Assembly: GCA_034401135.1 (NCBI GenBank)
Contig: JAWZSP010000001.1
Coordinates: 6,014,001 to 6,078,000 of the forward strand
Source: Volutella citrinella
Taxonomy: Eukaryota; Ascomycota; Sordariomycetes; Hypocreales; Nectriaceae
Length of the DNA stretch: 64,000 bases
Direction of reading: 5' to 3'
The position numbers and the translations under genes were made by a program. Position 1 is the first letter of the stretch. Each line of letters begins with the position of its first letter. The notes beneath the pieces were generated by a model. The model had not been told where the DNA came from, searched no databases, and saw nothing but the letters and a program-made list of their open reading frames with translations. This document shows, piece by piece, positions 36,598 through 48,237 of the stretch.

Positions 36598-37156
36598 TTG
36601 GACAAGGTGGCTCAAGGTGAAAACTCTCTCGATGTCTCCAAGACCAACCTGGTCATTGGCTTGTGTGCTGTACTGTCTTGTGCCGTCCTCACCTTCAGCA
36701 TTGTCACTGGACAACCGCCTTGGGAATTTTTCACCACCGAAATTGAATGGATGGACCATCTGACCGTGTTGGAAATCCTAGGGTAAGATGACCCAACTCC
36801 CTGCCTATGACTCTGCTAACTCGCTATTTTTTAGGGCTGTTGTTTTGGCAATCGCGTGCTTCATCGTTGGTTACATCGTTCTCGTTTGCTTTGTCGCAAT
36901 CGTTGCTCTCAGCATTTGCGTTCACCTTATTGAAACTTTACTTACAAGTTCTTTGTGGCTACATTCAACATCATTGCCCTTTTGGCAATCGGTTGCTTCC
37001 TCTGACCCTACCAAATCCCAACAGGGCTGCTTTGTGTCACATGCTGGGAGGAGAGGACCGGGCCATGCCAGCACGGAAATGATCCTGAAGTCGAGGCACA
37101 ATCGCCCGAGGAAGAGGAGGCCGAGGCACGACAAAGCTCCTGAAGTCGTGGCATGA
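36598..37156 (+). pseudogene. small membrane protein, copy 3, apparently decayed
   Basis: The reading frame begins with TTG at 36598 directly after TAA, where an ATG would be expected; the next in-frame ATG is near 36750, past the first helix (TNLVIGLCAVLSCAVLTFSI). An intron at 36783-36834 (GTAAGATGACCC to TTTTTTAG) is clearly related to the second intron of copy 2. The following exon (AVVLAIACFIVGYIVLVCF...) stays open to 37156. About 36945 the hydrophobic pattern continues better in another frame (YKFFVATFNIIALLAIGCF), which then meets TGA at 37003-37005. The middle exon of copies 1 and 2 has no counterpart. It is probably a truncated, frameshifted relic; a non-AUG start is less likely. 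Confidence 0.5.
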
Positions 37157-37159
37157 CCA

Positions 37160-37293
37160 CCTCAAGAGCCCCCAATATCACAGAATGAGAGCATACCCAA
37201 GGAATGAGATGGATCTGGCAAGTTCAGCTTGAATCTCGGAGCAAGGAGATTAGAAACTCAAGATGGATTTGGCAGTTTCGGATTTCGACTTTC
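37160..37293 (+). repeat. 3'-flank duplicate, copy B
   Basis: Partner of 35561-35700. It follows directly after the reading frame of copy 3. Confidence 0.65.
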
Positions 37294-37522
37294 GCCTCAG
37301 ATCAAGGTTACGCAGACACAATTGACAACCATTTTTCTTTGTGAAATGACTCGTATTATTGCTGTGACCAGTGCTATTAGGACGCATTGTAGTCTCCAGT
37401 TGGCCAACTCCGCTGGCTTCTCCCTTTTCGTGGTAGAGGAAAGCAGATTGATGTCCGAGGCTATTCTTCCGTGACTGCTGGTCTCTAATCGACAGCGGAT
37501 TGAAACCTACTCTGCCAAACAC

Positions 37523-38397
37523 CTAGTCCTCATAGCTGATCAACCCATCGATAGTACCAGCATGCAACCCCCCCGTGATGGCGATATCGGCCGAGGTGGT
37601 GTGTCTCGACGCATCGCTCAACAAGTAGATAGCAGCACCTGTGAGGTCATTCTGCGTGCTCAGTCGCTGGTTAGGAGGCGCGAGCCACATCTGTTCGCCC
37701 TCACGCTTGACTGTCTTTGCCTCCCGGACCCTTCGCGTCATCTCTGAGTCGACAAAGCCGGGCGAAATGGTGTTGACGCGGATGCCGTGCGGCGCCAGCT
37801 CGACGCCGAGCACCTTGGCCAGCATCATGACGCCGCCCTTTGAGGCGTTGTAGGCGGCCATTCTATAGCCGGGCAGGGCAATATGTGCCGACTGAGAGGC
37901 GATGAGGAGGATGCTGCCTGGCTTCTTCTGCTTGATCAGCTCCTTGGCGACCATCTGAACTGTGAAGAAGGTGCCCCGGACCTAGAAGAGTTAGAGATGA
38001 AGATGAAGCTGGTAGGAGCTCTCACATTGATGTCTTGAATCTGGTTGAACTCTTCCCAGGTCTGCTCCACAAAGGGCTTATCAATCGCGATGCCAGCCGC
38101 GGGAATGCACCCATCGATTGTCTTGAAGAGCTCCAATGTCTTATCAAAGGCTGACTCTAGGCTCCCCTTCTTGGCTACGTCTGTCTGGATATACAGCGTC
38201 TTGGCGTTAAACCGCGAACTCAGGGTCTCAAACTCTTCAACGGGCTTGTCCTGAATATCCCAGACGGCAACATTGCCGCCCATCTCGCAAATGGCCCTGG
38301 AGAGAGCGAATCCGATGCCCTGGGCCCCGCCGGTGACGATGTAGTTCCGTCCAGTCAGCTCAAAGGCTGGTCGGACATCGTTGATTGGATAGGACAT
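37523..38397 (-). CDS. classical short-chain dehydrogenase/reductase
   Basis: This NAD(P)(H)-dependent oxidoreductase has exons 38397-38026 and 37981-37523, joined in phase 0 to 276 residues, typical for the family. The cofactor motif TGGAQGIG is at residues 22-29. An Asp-containing VWDIQD follows the second strand. The catalytic Ser is near 155, with YNASK at 168-172. The sequence SPGFVDSEM fits the classical PG motif, and ITGG stands near the end. The usual NNAG is PAAG here. The start MSYPINDVRPAF was chosen because it matches the common N-terminus of sorbose-reductase and arabinitol-dehydrogenase-like SDRs; the frame is open further upstream but without an ATG. The substrate is probably a sugar or polyol, but this is a guess. 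Confidence 0.88.
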
Positions 38398-39491
38398 GAC
38401 TGGAGCGTTGTTCGGTGAGGCACTGGGTGGGAACGACGCCAAACTTGGGAAGGGTCTTGGACTTGAGGATAATCGAAGAAATGTGCGGTGGCATAAGGCT
38501 CACATGACCAGAATCAATGAGCCAACCAGATGGTGCACATGTCTCAGTTTGGCTACTGTTACATCACATGTATGGACCAACTGAAGCTTGGTTTCTGGAT
38601 TAAAATCAGCCTTTCGTAAACAATTAGTACATGTAAATTTGTAAGCAAATATTAAGAAGAAAAGGGTTCGGCAATCCTTGGCGCTGACAAGGCTGCCTTG
38701 CATATCTGCTATTATTTGGAGCCTGGAGTTTGAGACTGGTTCTTGACCTGGTTGCCTTTGTGTCATCGCGGTACGATTCCTCTGCCAAGCATGCCACTAG
38801 GGGACTTTTATTTTGCAGATTGCTCTGGGGATTTTCGCCATGCTTGAGTGACTGATTGGCGCTCTGTTGCAAAGAAGTGCACAATATTGGAGCCTCGAGG
38901 CGCATGTTATCACTGGACGCTTGCCTCAACACCGTCGTTTACATCGCTGACAGCTCCAGAATTATCAAACTAAAAACCCGTAATCACACTGACGCGTCTT
39001 TTTGAATAATACGAGAGAAGCCCCACGCCTGTACTGAAGCTGAGATATTCCATCTACTTCATTCAAGTGACGTACCGTTGTCCACAACTGCAGACCCAGT
39101 CGCAGACCCATCTGGGCCTCGGAGAATTCAGCAAGCAGTTCTCCTGAGATGCACGAGGCTGTCGGAGCCGTAAGCTAATATATGTTAAACTGTCCAACCC
39201 CGGAGTTGCTCCACCGGGGAGTGGGCTGGCTAATTTGCAGGATGGGCAGACTTGTTTCATACCACGAGCAGAGTCGCAGCGCAGGCAAACACACCACGCC
39301 AGGCCTGGTAAAAAGTGGCCGTCATAGCCGTGCCTCTCCACAGTTGATACGTTTCGGACTGGGTACGTGCTGTCTGCAAGAGATCCGGGCGTTTGCGACG
39401 AGGTAGAAAAGCACGACGAATCTCGGTCTGTTCTGGAGGCAAACACAGATCAAACCATCTATTCCATCGGTTTTTCCAGAACATCTCCAAT
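38398..39491. other. intergenic region between divergent genes
   Basis: No coding region recognised. It should contain the promoters of the SDR (minus) and of the secreted protein (plus). Confidence 0.55.
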
Positions 39492-40038
39492 ATGCTTGGC
39501 CTTCCTACTGTCGTTACCTTTCTCGCGGCCATCGCTTCGGTCACGGCGACGCTGGATCCCGCAACCAGCAACAGCAAGGGCAAATACCCCAAGTCGCCCG
39601 CCTGCTCCCGTACGTTTGCCATCGCCGCCAGTGACTCCTCTAGCTAAGCAATCGTGGACAGCTTCCAAGACGTCGACTGCCATTCAGGCGGCTGAATGCG
39701 CACACAACACGCGCGTCAGTGGCAAGCAGACATTTGCCGTCTTCACCGTCGACCACAAGTACGACAAGAGCCATGGCGCGCCCTATGGCACTTGCAAGGC
39801 GTACACTTGCACTGCGCCGACCGGCGGCGAGCTGACTGCCAACGCTGACTCCTGGACCTTTTTCTGGAAGTAAGTGCACCGGAAATTAGTCATTGCCGAG
39901 ACTGATATCAACGTTTGTAGCGGCAACGGCGACTCATCCGGCGTGGGAACTGGCTGCATCAGGTCTCCCACCGACGGCACCTGCGGCTGCGAGAACTCTG
40001 ACGGCACCTTTATCCCAGGAGGTAGCAACTGCAAGTAA
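39492..40038 (+). CDS. small secreted protein with eight cysteines
   Basis: Three exons (39492-39609, 39662-39869, 39921-40038) join in frame to 147 residues. The first 20 residues (MLGLPTVVTFLAAIASVTAT) are a signal peptide. The mature part has eight cysteines (residues 38 and 52, two around KAYTC, then GTGC, GTCGC and the penultimate Cys), enough for four disulfides. A WTFFWNGNGDSSGVGTGC stretch and a Gly-rich end GGSNCK stand out. No catalytic motif is visible. It fits the general class of small secreted cysteine-containing proteins (effectors or wall-interacting proteins); I cannot assign a named family. Confidence 0.78.
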
Positions 40039-41108
40039 AGGAAAGGCTGGAGAGGCTGAATTCCCTCTGGTTGCTAGGGAGGAGGTCAGTGGATCGGCGG
40101 CTGTTGACCAGCATGAGTTCGGATACGAGACATTCGGGTGAGATGAGACGTGGCGGTGGCTGGGCAGGAACCTAAAAGCCAGTGGCCATGATGGAAGGGC
40201 GATTTGAATCTGTCAATTCACCATCGGAATACGAGGACAAAAATAGACGTCAATGGCCAGGACATCGAGCATCTGGCCATGGCTAACCCACCCGGGCACT
40301 TGGTCGCTTCCTTTGTCCATGCCCGTCTGCCTTTCGCATTTGGGTCTAGGCGCCCGAACTGGGCCATGACTAGCAGATCACTAGTGAAAGCCCAAGGCAT
40401 TCTTGCCGGTGTAGGGCGCCGTCTGGGGACGGAGCTCAAGCGGGTGGCTGACGAACCCCCCCCCCCCCGAAGCTGCCCGAAGCTGCATCTCAAATTCACA
40501 ATCCCCCATTTGTGAAACGCGGGACTCAACCTGTGAAGCAGGGAAAAGAAAAACGACTGCAAAATGTCTCACAGGATCTCATTGTGCCATTTGAACCCAT
40601 TGTTTGCGCCGAGAACAGCCCAGTCCTCAATCCCCAGCCTCTGGAATGTGCCCCGCCCAAGACGCCATCGCGACGAGCCGGTCTAGGCCCTCAGACACCC
40701 AGCCCTATCTATTTGCGGCGGTGAGGCTAGGGCCTCAGCTGTGGGACACTCCAGGCGACGCGGGACGCTGGCGTTGCTCCGCCCAAGCCATGAGGAGACG
40801 CCTGGTGTCAGCTTGACAGGAGGCGGCGGCAAGGCGCCATCGCGAGCGAATCGCCAGGCCCCAAACTCCAGGGTCCCGATGTGTGGCTGCCTGGTGGCTA
40901 GCAGTTCGGCCAATGCCGGCACCACACGAGGCATTCAGCTGAAGAGGAATCTGTTATAAAACCCAATCGACCGCCTGCGATGACGACGCCTCAAGGCAGC
41001 GATTGCTCACTCTTGTCGACTGCACTGCTCGACTCTGACTTTTTATTTCTGCAGTTGACTTTGTTGCTTTTGACATTAGCTGTTCGATTGTCTCTTGCAA
41101 CGACTTAC
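40039..41108. other. intergenic region
   Basis: No gene is recognised. A run of 13 C lies at 40456-40468. A TATAAAA box at 40955-40961 serves the next gene. The frame of the next gene is open back to an ATG at 40980, but that start lies within about 20 bp of the TATA box. Confidence 0.55.
40955..40961 (+). promoter_or_regulatory. TATA box of the repeat-rich surface protein
   Basis: TATAAAA stands 154 bp before the ATG at 41109 and only 25 bp before the in-frame ATG at 40980. Transcription would start near 40985-41000, so the first ATG is probably not in the mRNA. Confidence 0.5.
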
Positions 41109-42362
41109 ATGATGACGGACCGTGAGCAGCACGCGGCCGAGAGCGGACAAGCCATGGAGAAGACTGCATTCCTGGACGTCGAGTCGACCCATGCCCCGAG
41201 GAGGCGAACATCACCATCACGTCGGTGCCTGCGTCTGGTCGCTGCTGGCTTCTTGATCCTCGGCCTCGGCGCCATTGTCGTGCAAAACACTGCATGTCTC
41301 AAACACATCGGCTCCAGCTTGTATGACCACGGCGCCACGGCCCCTGCAAGCAGACACGACAACCACGCTCCCCTGGACTCCCTAGTCAGGCGGCAAACCG
41401 GAGGCGAGGCCCCAACCAATGGTGGCGGAAGCAACGGGGATGCCCCGACTGGAGATAAACCTCCCTCGGGTGGAGGCGAGACACAACCAGCCCCTGGTGG
41501 AGGAGGTAACACGCAGCCAGTTCCCGGTGGAGGAGGAGGCAACACTGAGCCAGCTCCCGGAGGAGGCGGTGGGAAGACTGATCCGGCCCCAGGAGGTGGA
41601 AAGACGGAGCCTGCGCCCGGAGGCGGTGGCGGGAACACGGAACCCGCTCCGGGAGGTGGTGGAGGGAAGACGGACTCTCCTGCCCCGGGCTCGGGAGGCG
41701 GAGACAAGACCGATGCCGCTCCCGTGCCCGGAGGTGGAGCAAACACATCACCGGCACCCGGCAGAGCAACAGAGCCTGCCCCCGAACCCACCGTGACCAA
41801 TGCCAACCCCCCCAGCGGGAAGAGCACCGAGGCGCCGGCCCCCAACCCGGAACCCAAGACGAGCGCCGGAGGCAGCAGCAAGCCAACGAACCCGGCCGTC
41901 TCGCTGCCCACCGCCCCCGTCAAGCCGTCCGAGTCCGCCACCGGCCCAGCGCCCAAGTCGACCGGTGAGTCCACGCGCCGCGGCGAGGGCAGCAGCGCCG
42001 TCGTCAGTGCCAGCGTACCTCCCAGCTCGACTAATTCCAAGACAGGCGACACCAAGTCCACCGAGGCGCCGACGGAGGAGCCCAAGACGACGATTACGGG
42101 GACTGGCACCAAGGCGACGACGAGTGCCGTGGTGACCGACATCGTTTCCACCCGCGCCGGTGGCGGCGTCGTCACGATTCAGTCTACGACGTGGGTTGCC
42201 ATTGTCCCCTCGTCTGGAGCGACTTCTGGCCAGGGCGGCAGCAGGTCTGGCGGCTCTGGAGGGTCCAGCGGTTCCAATGCTGCCTCGGGCTTGTCTGTTG
42301 GCGTCGTGCTGCCCGTGGCGCTCGCCATGGTTGCCGGGGGTGCTGCAATGGTTCTGTTCTGA
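41109..42362 (+). CDS. Pro/Gly/Thr-rich repetitive surface protein with hydrophobic segments at both ends
   Basis: This single-exon frame of 417 residues is counted from ATG 41109 (an in-frame ATG at 40980 would add 43 residues; the TATA box position argues against it). Residues near 40-62 ([19 protein letters not shown]) form a membrane helix behind a basic stretch RRRTSPSRR, so the N-terminus should face the cytosol. Residues about 125-220 are imperfect repeats of the type [11 protein letters not shown] and [11 protein letters not shown]. Then comes a long Pro/Thr/Ser-rich part suited to O-glycosylation. The last 25 residues ([20 protein letters not shown]) are hydrophobic with no charged tail, like a GPI-attachment signal. 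It is probably a wall-spanning stalk. No enzymatic domain. Confidence 0.72.
   Translation: MMTDREQHAAESGQAMEKTAFLDVESTHAPRRRTSPSRRCLRLVAAGFLILGLGAIVVQNTACLKHIGSSLYDHGATAPASRHDNHAPLDSLVRRQTGGEAPTNGGGSNGDAPTGDKPPSGGGETQPAPGGGGNTQPVPGGGGGNTEPAPGGGGGKTDPAPGGGKTEPAPGGGGGNTEPAPGGGGGKTDSPAPGSGGGDKTDAAPVPGGGANTSPAPGRATEPAPEPTVTNANPPSGKSTEAPAPNPEPKTSAGGSSKPTNPAVSLPTAPVKPSESATGPAPKSTGESTRRGEGSSAVVSASVPPSSTNSKTGDTKSTEAPTEEPKTTITGTGTKATTSAVVTDIVSTRAGGGVVTIQSTTWVAIVPSSGATSGQGGSRSGGSGGSSGSNAASGLSVGVVLPVALAMVAGGAAMVLF
41480..41760 (+). repeat. coding minisatellite of Gly/Pro repeats
   Basis: Tandem units of roughly 30-42 nt encode PAPGGGGG followed by N or K, T, and E or D. Copies vary in the number of Gly codons, typical of slippage. 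Repeat number probably differs between strains. Confidence 0.75.
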
Positions 42363-43287
42363 GCTTGTCGTGGACTGAATTTGAGGGGCGACGAGGTTCG
42401 TTGCAAAGAGCATTGGGATAACGAAGCAACTGCATAATGAATTCGCATGATCGTCAGCATAAATTAGTACTCTATAGAAATCAAACAGATTGATCCAAGT
42501 GGTCTGCTAACTGCTTGTCGTGAAGTACGTTACCGTTGATGGGAGAGACCCTGGCATAACTTGAGAATAGCACTAACCAACCACATGCTATGCAGCCTAT
42601 GCTTGATACCTGCCAGACGCCAACGCCAAAGGCTGTCAAAACCCCCGTGTATAGAGATACTACCCAAGGCCTACCATTTCCGAAAGGGGCTATGGTTGGA
42701 TCTGTTCCTCGCCTCTCAAATTCAATATGCCATGGTGGGTATGCCGACTTGGCATGCACTCTCCGGCCAGTCTGCATAAACTGGCGGAGCAACCTCCCGA
42801 GAGCACGGGATATTGAGCCGATATACCGTATTCCGGGACTTGATGCCGGATATGGTTGACATGTCGGCGCACTCTGGTGGGCGTGGCTCGATGCGTTGAA
42901 ATATGCCGCCAATAGGGACGAACGGACCACATGTTCTAGTTGTCAGGCCTTTGGACATGATCACTCAAGTGGAGCGGCATGGCAAATATGATGATCAGAT
43001 GCGGAACGGGGTAGGTAAAATGATTCGGAGTTGGTTGCGGTATGCAGCGGCACGATGAAGCCGAAGCATTTGCCTGACCAATGGCTGTTTGTGCATTTAG
43101 CCTTCAACCAGGAACTTGGTTTGGCGGAGTGTCGTGTTCCGTAATGAATAGGGCGGGCTTCCGTGCGAATCTACCCCATGGCAACGGAACCGCGGCCCGG
43201 GTAATGAGAACGGAACGATACCCTCGAACCCGGCGGCCTGGGAAATGCCTAAATGGACATGTGAATATCCTGCGTGACTGCGTCGCT
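42363..43287. other. intergenic region, xyloglucanase promoter
   Basis: No gene is recognised. TTAGCC at 43097-43102 is the complement of GGCTAA, the core bound by the xylanolytic activator XlnR/XYR1, about 255 bp before the GH74 start. Confidence 0.5.
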
Positions 43288-43293
43288 TATAAG
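43288..43293 (+). promoter_or_regulatory. TATA box of the GH74 gene
   Basis: TATAAG, 67 bp before the start codon at 43355. Confidence 0.5.
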
Positions 43294-43354
43294 GACGGCT
43301 GCTCGCCGAGGGAATGGAAAGAAGATGCCAACCATCCTCGACTCGCCATCCACA

Positions 43355-45858
43355 ATGAAGTTTCTGGCATCACTGGCAGTAGTATCAGTGGCTGCTGTGC
43401 AGGCAGCCACGACCTGGACCAATGTCCGGATGGGAGGAGGCGGCGGATTCGTCCCCGGCATCGTCTTCCATCCATCGGAAAAGGGAGTGGCATACGCCAG
43501 GACAGACATTGGCGGACTGTACAAGCTCAACAGTGACGACTCGTGGACGCCCATCACGGATGGCATCGCCCCCAGTGACGATTGGTAAGGCACGAGACTG
43601 TTGCATGGGATGGAGCTGACAGCAATAGGCATAACTGGGGCATTGATGCCGTCGCTCTCGACCCCCAAAACGCCAACGTCGTGTATGCAGCCTTGGGCAT
43701 GTACACCAACAGCTGGGACCCCGGCAACGGCGCCATCGCCAAGAGCACCAACCGCGGCGGCTCGTGGACCTTTTCCAATCTTCCGTTCAAGGTCGGCGGC
43801 AACATGCCGGGCCGCGGGATGGGCGAGCGTCTCGCCGTCGACCCGCAAAACTCCAACATCGTCTACTTTGGCGCCCGCAGCGGCAAGGGCCTGTGGAAGA
43901 GCACCGACGCGGGCAAGACGTTTGCAAAGGTCAGCTCCTTTACGGCCGTGGGCACGTACATCCCCGACGCCTCGGACCCCAATGGGCTGAACAGCGACAT
44001 CCACGGGCTGGCGTTTGTGACGTTTGACTCGACGTCGGGCACCACGGGGGGGGCCACGTCGCGCATCTTTGTCGGCACCGCGGACAAGACGACGTCCGTC
44101 TACGTGTCCGAGGACGCCGGCTCTACGTGGAAGGCCGTGGACGGACAGCCGACGGGCTATCTCCCGCACAAGGGCCGGCTGCAGCCCAAGGAGAAGGCCC
44201 TCTACCTCAGCTACTCGGACGGCAGCGGGCCATACGACGGGAAGCTGGGCGCCGTGTATCGCTACGACATCGCGGGCAAGCAGTGGAAGGACATCACGCC
44301 CAAGGTGGAGAACCTGGCCCACGGATTCGGCGGGCTGAGCGTCGACATGCTGAAGCCGGGGACGCTGATCGTGGCCAGCCTCAACTCGTGGTGGCCCGAC
44401 GCGCAGATCTGGCGGTCGACCGACTCGGGGGCCACGTGGAAGCCCATGTGGAAGTGGGCGGCGTACCCGGAGATGGACAAGTCGTACACCATGGACGTGT
44501 CCAAGGCGCCGTGGATCAAGACCAACTTCCTCGACGTCGACTCCAAGTGGCTCGGCTGGATGATTGAGAGCCTCGAGATCGACCCCCTCGACAGCGACCA
44601 CTTCCTGTACGGCACCGGCCTGACCGTCTATGGCGGCCACGACCTGACCAAGTGGGACGTCGCCGGCGGGAAGGTCACCATCCAGAGCCTGGCCGACGGC
44701 ATCGAGGAGACGTCGGTCCAGGAGGTCAAGTCGGCGCCCGGCGGCTCCGAGCTGCTGGCGGCCGTGGGCGACGACAATGGCTTCACCTTCAAGGCGCGCT
44801 CCAACCTCGGCACCGCACCCAAGACGGCCTGGAACAGCCCCATCTGGGCCTCGTCGGTGGGCGTCGACTTTGCAGGGAACAAGCCCGCGAGCGTGGTGCG
44901 CGTCGGCAACACGGCCGGCGCCGCCATGGTGGCCCTGTCGTGGGACGGCGGCGCCTCGTGGAACGTCCACCCGGGCGCCGACACCAGCAGGTCTGGCGGC
45001 AAGGTGTCGTACTCTGCCGACGCCGACACCATTCTGTGGTCGTCGGGCCAGGCCGTCCTGAGGTCGCAGAACCAGGGCTCCTTCGCCGTCGTGCAGTCGC
45101 TGCCCATGGGCGCCGTCATCGCCGCCGACCGCCGCGACAACAAGTACTTTTACGGCGCCTCGGGCTCTAGCTTCTACGTCTCGTCCGACACCGCGTCGAC
45201 CTTCTCCAAGGGCGGGTCTCTCAGCGGCGTCGGGGCCATCCGCGACATTGCGACGCACCCGACGAAGGCGGGCGAGCTGTACGTGTCGACCGACCAGGGC
45301 ATCTTCAAGAGTGTTGATCGTGGCTCCTCCTTCACCAAGATCTCGACCGGCCTGACCGACACACACCAGGTGGCCCTGGGCGTCGGCTCGACGGCATCCT
45401 GGAACCTGTACGCCATGGGCACCGGCTCCGGCGGCAAGAAGCTGTACGGCAGTGCTGATGGCGGCTCCTCGTGGACAGACGTCCAGGGCGACGTCCAGAC
45501 ATTTGGCGCCGTCGACAGCGCGGCCCTCGCCGGCAGCGGCAACGACGCCGACTACGTCTACGTCGGGACAAACGGCCGCGGCGTGTTTTACGGAAAGGTG
45601 GCGCTCAAGGGGGGCAGCGGCCCGGATCCTGAGCCGTCCGCGACATCGACGTCGACGACGACATCGACAACCACCTTAGCCACGTCTGTTCGTCCGCCGC
45701 CTGCCAGCACCACGTCGACTTCGACGCAGCCGCCTACGAGCACCGAGACGGCCAAGCACTTCCAGCAGTGCGGCGGCAATGGCTGGACCGGGCCGACCAA
45801 GTGCGAGAGCCCCTACACTTGCACAAAGGGGAATGACTGGTACTGGCAGTGTCTGTAA
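43355..45858 (+). CDS. secreted GH74 xyloglucanase with C-terminal CBM1
   Basis: This enzyme hydrolyses the glucan backbone of xyloglucan in plant cell walls. Exons 43355-43584 and 43629-45858 join to 819 residues. A signal peptide covers about residues 1-17. The GH74 double seven-bladed propeller follows, with repeated blade motifs ([36 protein letters not shown]). ARTDIGG with Asp51 matches the catalytic Asp of known GH74 enzymes; the partner Asp is probably in [12 protein letters not shown] Thr/Ser/Pro linker leads to a fungal CBM1 in the last 33 residues ([20 protein letters not shown]...WYWQCL). The endo or exo mode cannot be read safely. One TTAGCC motif upstream may bind XlnR/XYR1. It converges on the next gene with 192 bp between. 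Confidence 0.96.
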
Positions 45859-46050
45859 GGGGGGCGGCGGTGTGAGCCAAGGTCGTCGGAGCTTCAGTGC
45901 AATGCTGTTCATGTTTCTGGTATATAGTTCTTTCGTATATGGTCAAATTGTGTCCACGGCTTCTGTCCGGTTGCTTCGCTCCCATCGACGAATGTATCTC
46001 AATAGTGTATCTCACGCTTGATACCACAATCCCGATCAAGAGCACGTTGT

Positions 46051-47492
46051 CTATTCCTGATACTCCTTCTTCGCCACCCTCGCACACAGCTCCTTGAGCG
46101 TGTCCGCCGCCCACTTAAAGTCGTCAATGTCGAGGTACACCTGCGCGCACGTCCGCGTCCACAGCCGCCCGCCGTTGGGGTAGATGGGCAAAAATGTCTT
46201 GTACTCGGCGTTGAGCGTCTTGGACATCCAGGTAATAGCAGGCCACGCATCCTCGGCCGGGATCACCGCCTCGCCCTCCTTGGCGCCCTCCCCCTTCTCG
46301 CCGAGCCAGACGGGCAGCGCGACGTTGGCCATGGCGCAGTTGCGCAGCGTGCCCGTGTCGTTCTCCATGTACGTGGTGCCGAGCTCCGCGGCCACAAGCT
46401 CGCTGCCCTTCTTGTTCAGGTCCCACAGGTAGTCGAGCACGGCGTCCTCGCCGCCCAGCACGTCGCGGCGCCAGGCGACGGCATCCTTGACGCACAGGTA
46501 CGGCGAGTTGTCGAGCGTGCCGACAAACTCAAAGTTGGTAATGTACCTGCTCTTCTGGCTCGGCGGCAGCGGGCTGGTGCGCGTCACCGTCTTGGGCACG
46601 TAGCCGTGGCTCGTCGACAGTGTCGTCGGCAGCAGCGCCTGGTTGCGCTCCGGCACGTAGAAGACGGCGCACCCGCGCGGAGCGAACAGCCACTTGTGGC
46701 AGTTTGACACGAAGAAGTCCGGGTCCGCCGCCGTCAGGTCCAGGCGCACCATGCCCACGCCCTGCGCACCGTCGACGAGGCTCAGCACGCCCAGCTCGCG
46801 GCATGCCTTGATCATCTGTTCCCAGGGGAAGACGACGCCCGGGCGAGACGACACGACGTCGAAGATGGCCACGCGGGCGCGCTTGCCCGAGGCCTCGAGC
46901 TCCTTGACCTTGTCGCGGAAGCGCTGCAGGATGTCGGCGTCGTTGACCGGGTACTCGATCTGGATCTCCTTGGCCGTGACCTTGCCCTCGTGGTAGTCGA
47001 CGAGGAAGTCGGCCGCCTTGCCGCAGGCCTCGTAGACGGTCGAGAAGCTGATAATGACATCCTTGCCATCCTCGTTCCACTTGAGGTTGCGGAAGACGGT
47101 GTTGACGCCCACGGTTGCGTTGGCCACGAAGACAATGGTCGACTCGGGCGCATTCACCACCTTGGCCACGGCCGCGCGGGACTCATCCAGCAGCTTGGGG
47201 TACTCGTAGCGGATGAAGTGGTCCGGTCGAGCTTCGCTGGCGTCCTGATACTCACGGAACTTGGCTTGGATGGCCTTGGGATATGTGCCGAATGATCCTG
47301 GCCGTGTTAGGCACTAGAATCCAGCCCGCATTGTCTTATCAACTCACCGTGGTTCAGATTCCTCCACTCGGGGTCCAGCAGAAAGTCCTTCTTCGCCGCG
47401 CTGCCATAGACAAACCCACTGGCGGGTGCAGTCTCCGGCTTACCCCTCACGGGCAGCTCCGTCTTGGAAGAGCCCTGTCCGATGGAGCCCAT
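46051..47492 (-). CDS. class-V PLP enzyme, probable Egt2-like C-S lyase
   Basis: This is a PLP-dependent class-V aminotransferase-fold protein of the isopenicillin-N-epimerase-like or cysteine-desulfurase-like group. Exons 47492-47348 and 47297-46051 join to 463 residues. FLLDPEWRNLNHGSFGTYP near residues 37-55 is the typical start of this group. LVDGAQGVG (Asp near 224) binds the pyridine nitrogen and SNCHKWLFAPRG carries the PLP lysine near 250. A conserved Arg lies in the GGRLWTR segment near the end. Length and N-terminus agree with fungal Egt2, which cleaves hercynylcysteine sulfoxide in ergothioneine synthesis, but related enzymes such as LolT share these features. No Egt1 is seen nearby. 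No targeting signal is evident. Confidence 0.85.
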
Positions 47493-48237
47493 TGCGATCT
47501 ATAGATTGACTGTCGGCTGGCAGGGATCTGGTGTTGAGCTGACAGGGGCTGCGATAGTGCAGATAGGCTTGTAGATAGGCGACGGGACAGAATGTATCGG
47601 ATGGCCGCTAACAAGGTTTGTCCCGAAGCCACAGGACCTGACAGCGTATTTAAGCTAGCCATCCCCTTCAGCTGTGAGTCAAAATCGCCTACGTCGGATC
47701 CGTAGATGGGCTACCCCACCCCAAACCTCGTGTCAACGGCGCCCTTTTGACGCTTCCATCCCCCTCGCAGTCTGTGGGCGGGTGGATTTGCCGCTGGTAA
47801 CCTCACCGAATATGGCTTCTGACCGCACGTAGCCGCGCCCCACGGCCCGAGAGTCATTGAGCCTAATTAAGCGAAGCTATGCCGCTGTCGGCGAGCTATG
47901 GTTCAGCTGGAAGGACGTAGTCACTCATCCAGTAGTCACCGTCGTATGATCCAGTCACCGACATCGAACAGTCACAGCCCTGCGAAATGAGCTCCGTCGC
48001 ATAGCGCCAGTGTATTCTCTCGAGCGAGTCTGTATGTGGATCAGGGAAAAAATGAATGGTCCCAGTGGCCGCCGCCCAAACGCCTCGTCATCATCTCATG
48101 GCTTTCTCTCGTCTGCCTCGTGCGCCAAAATCCATATCTTCTAGAGCTGTCAATCAACCAAAAAGCCTCGGGGCTCTTCAGGCCCGGGCATGTGCGCTTG
48201 TGAATAGAACCAAAATTTGCAAAACTGGCCGCCCTGA
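47493..48237. other. intergenic region
   Basis: This lies between the start of the class-V enzyme and the end of the sirtuin gene. No coding region is seen. Confidence 0.6.

Noticed and set aside
40980..41108. Upstream in-frame ATG of the surface protein
   Set aside because: It lies 25 bp from the start of a TATAAAA box, so it is probably before or at the transcription start; the frame was counted from 41109.
41105..42175. 356-codon minus-strand frame opposite the repeat-rich surface protein
   Set aside because: It is the Pro-rich antisense shadow of Gly/Pro repeats.
43249..45366. 705-codon open frame on the minus strand opposite the GH74 gene
   Set aside because: It lies antisense to a clear GH74 coding exon, is Ala/Arg/Val-biased and has no domain; it reflects high third-position GC.
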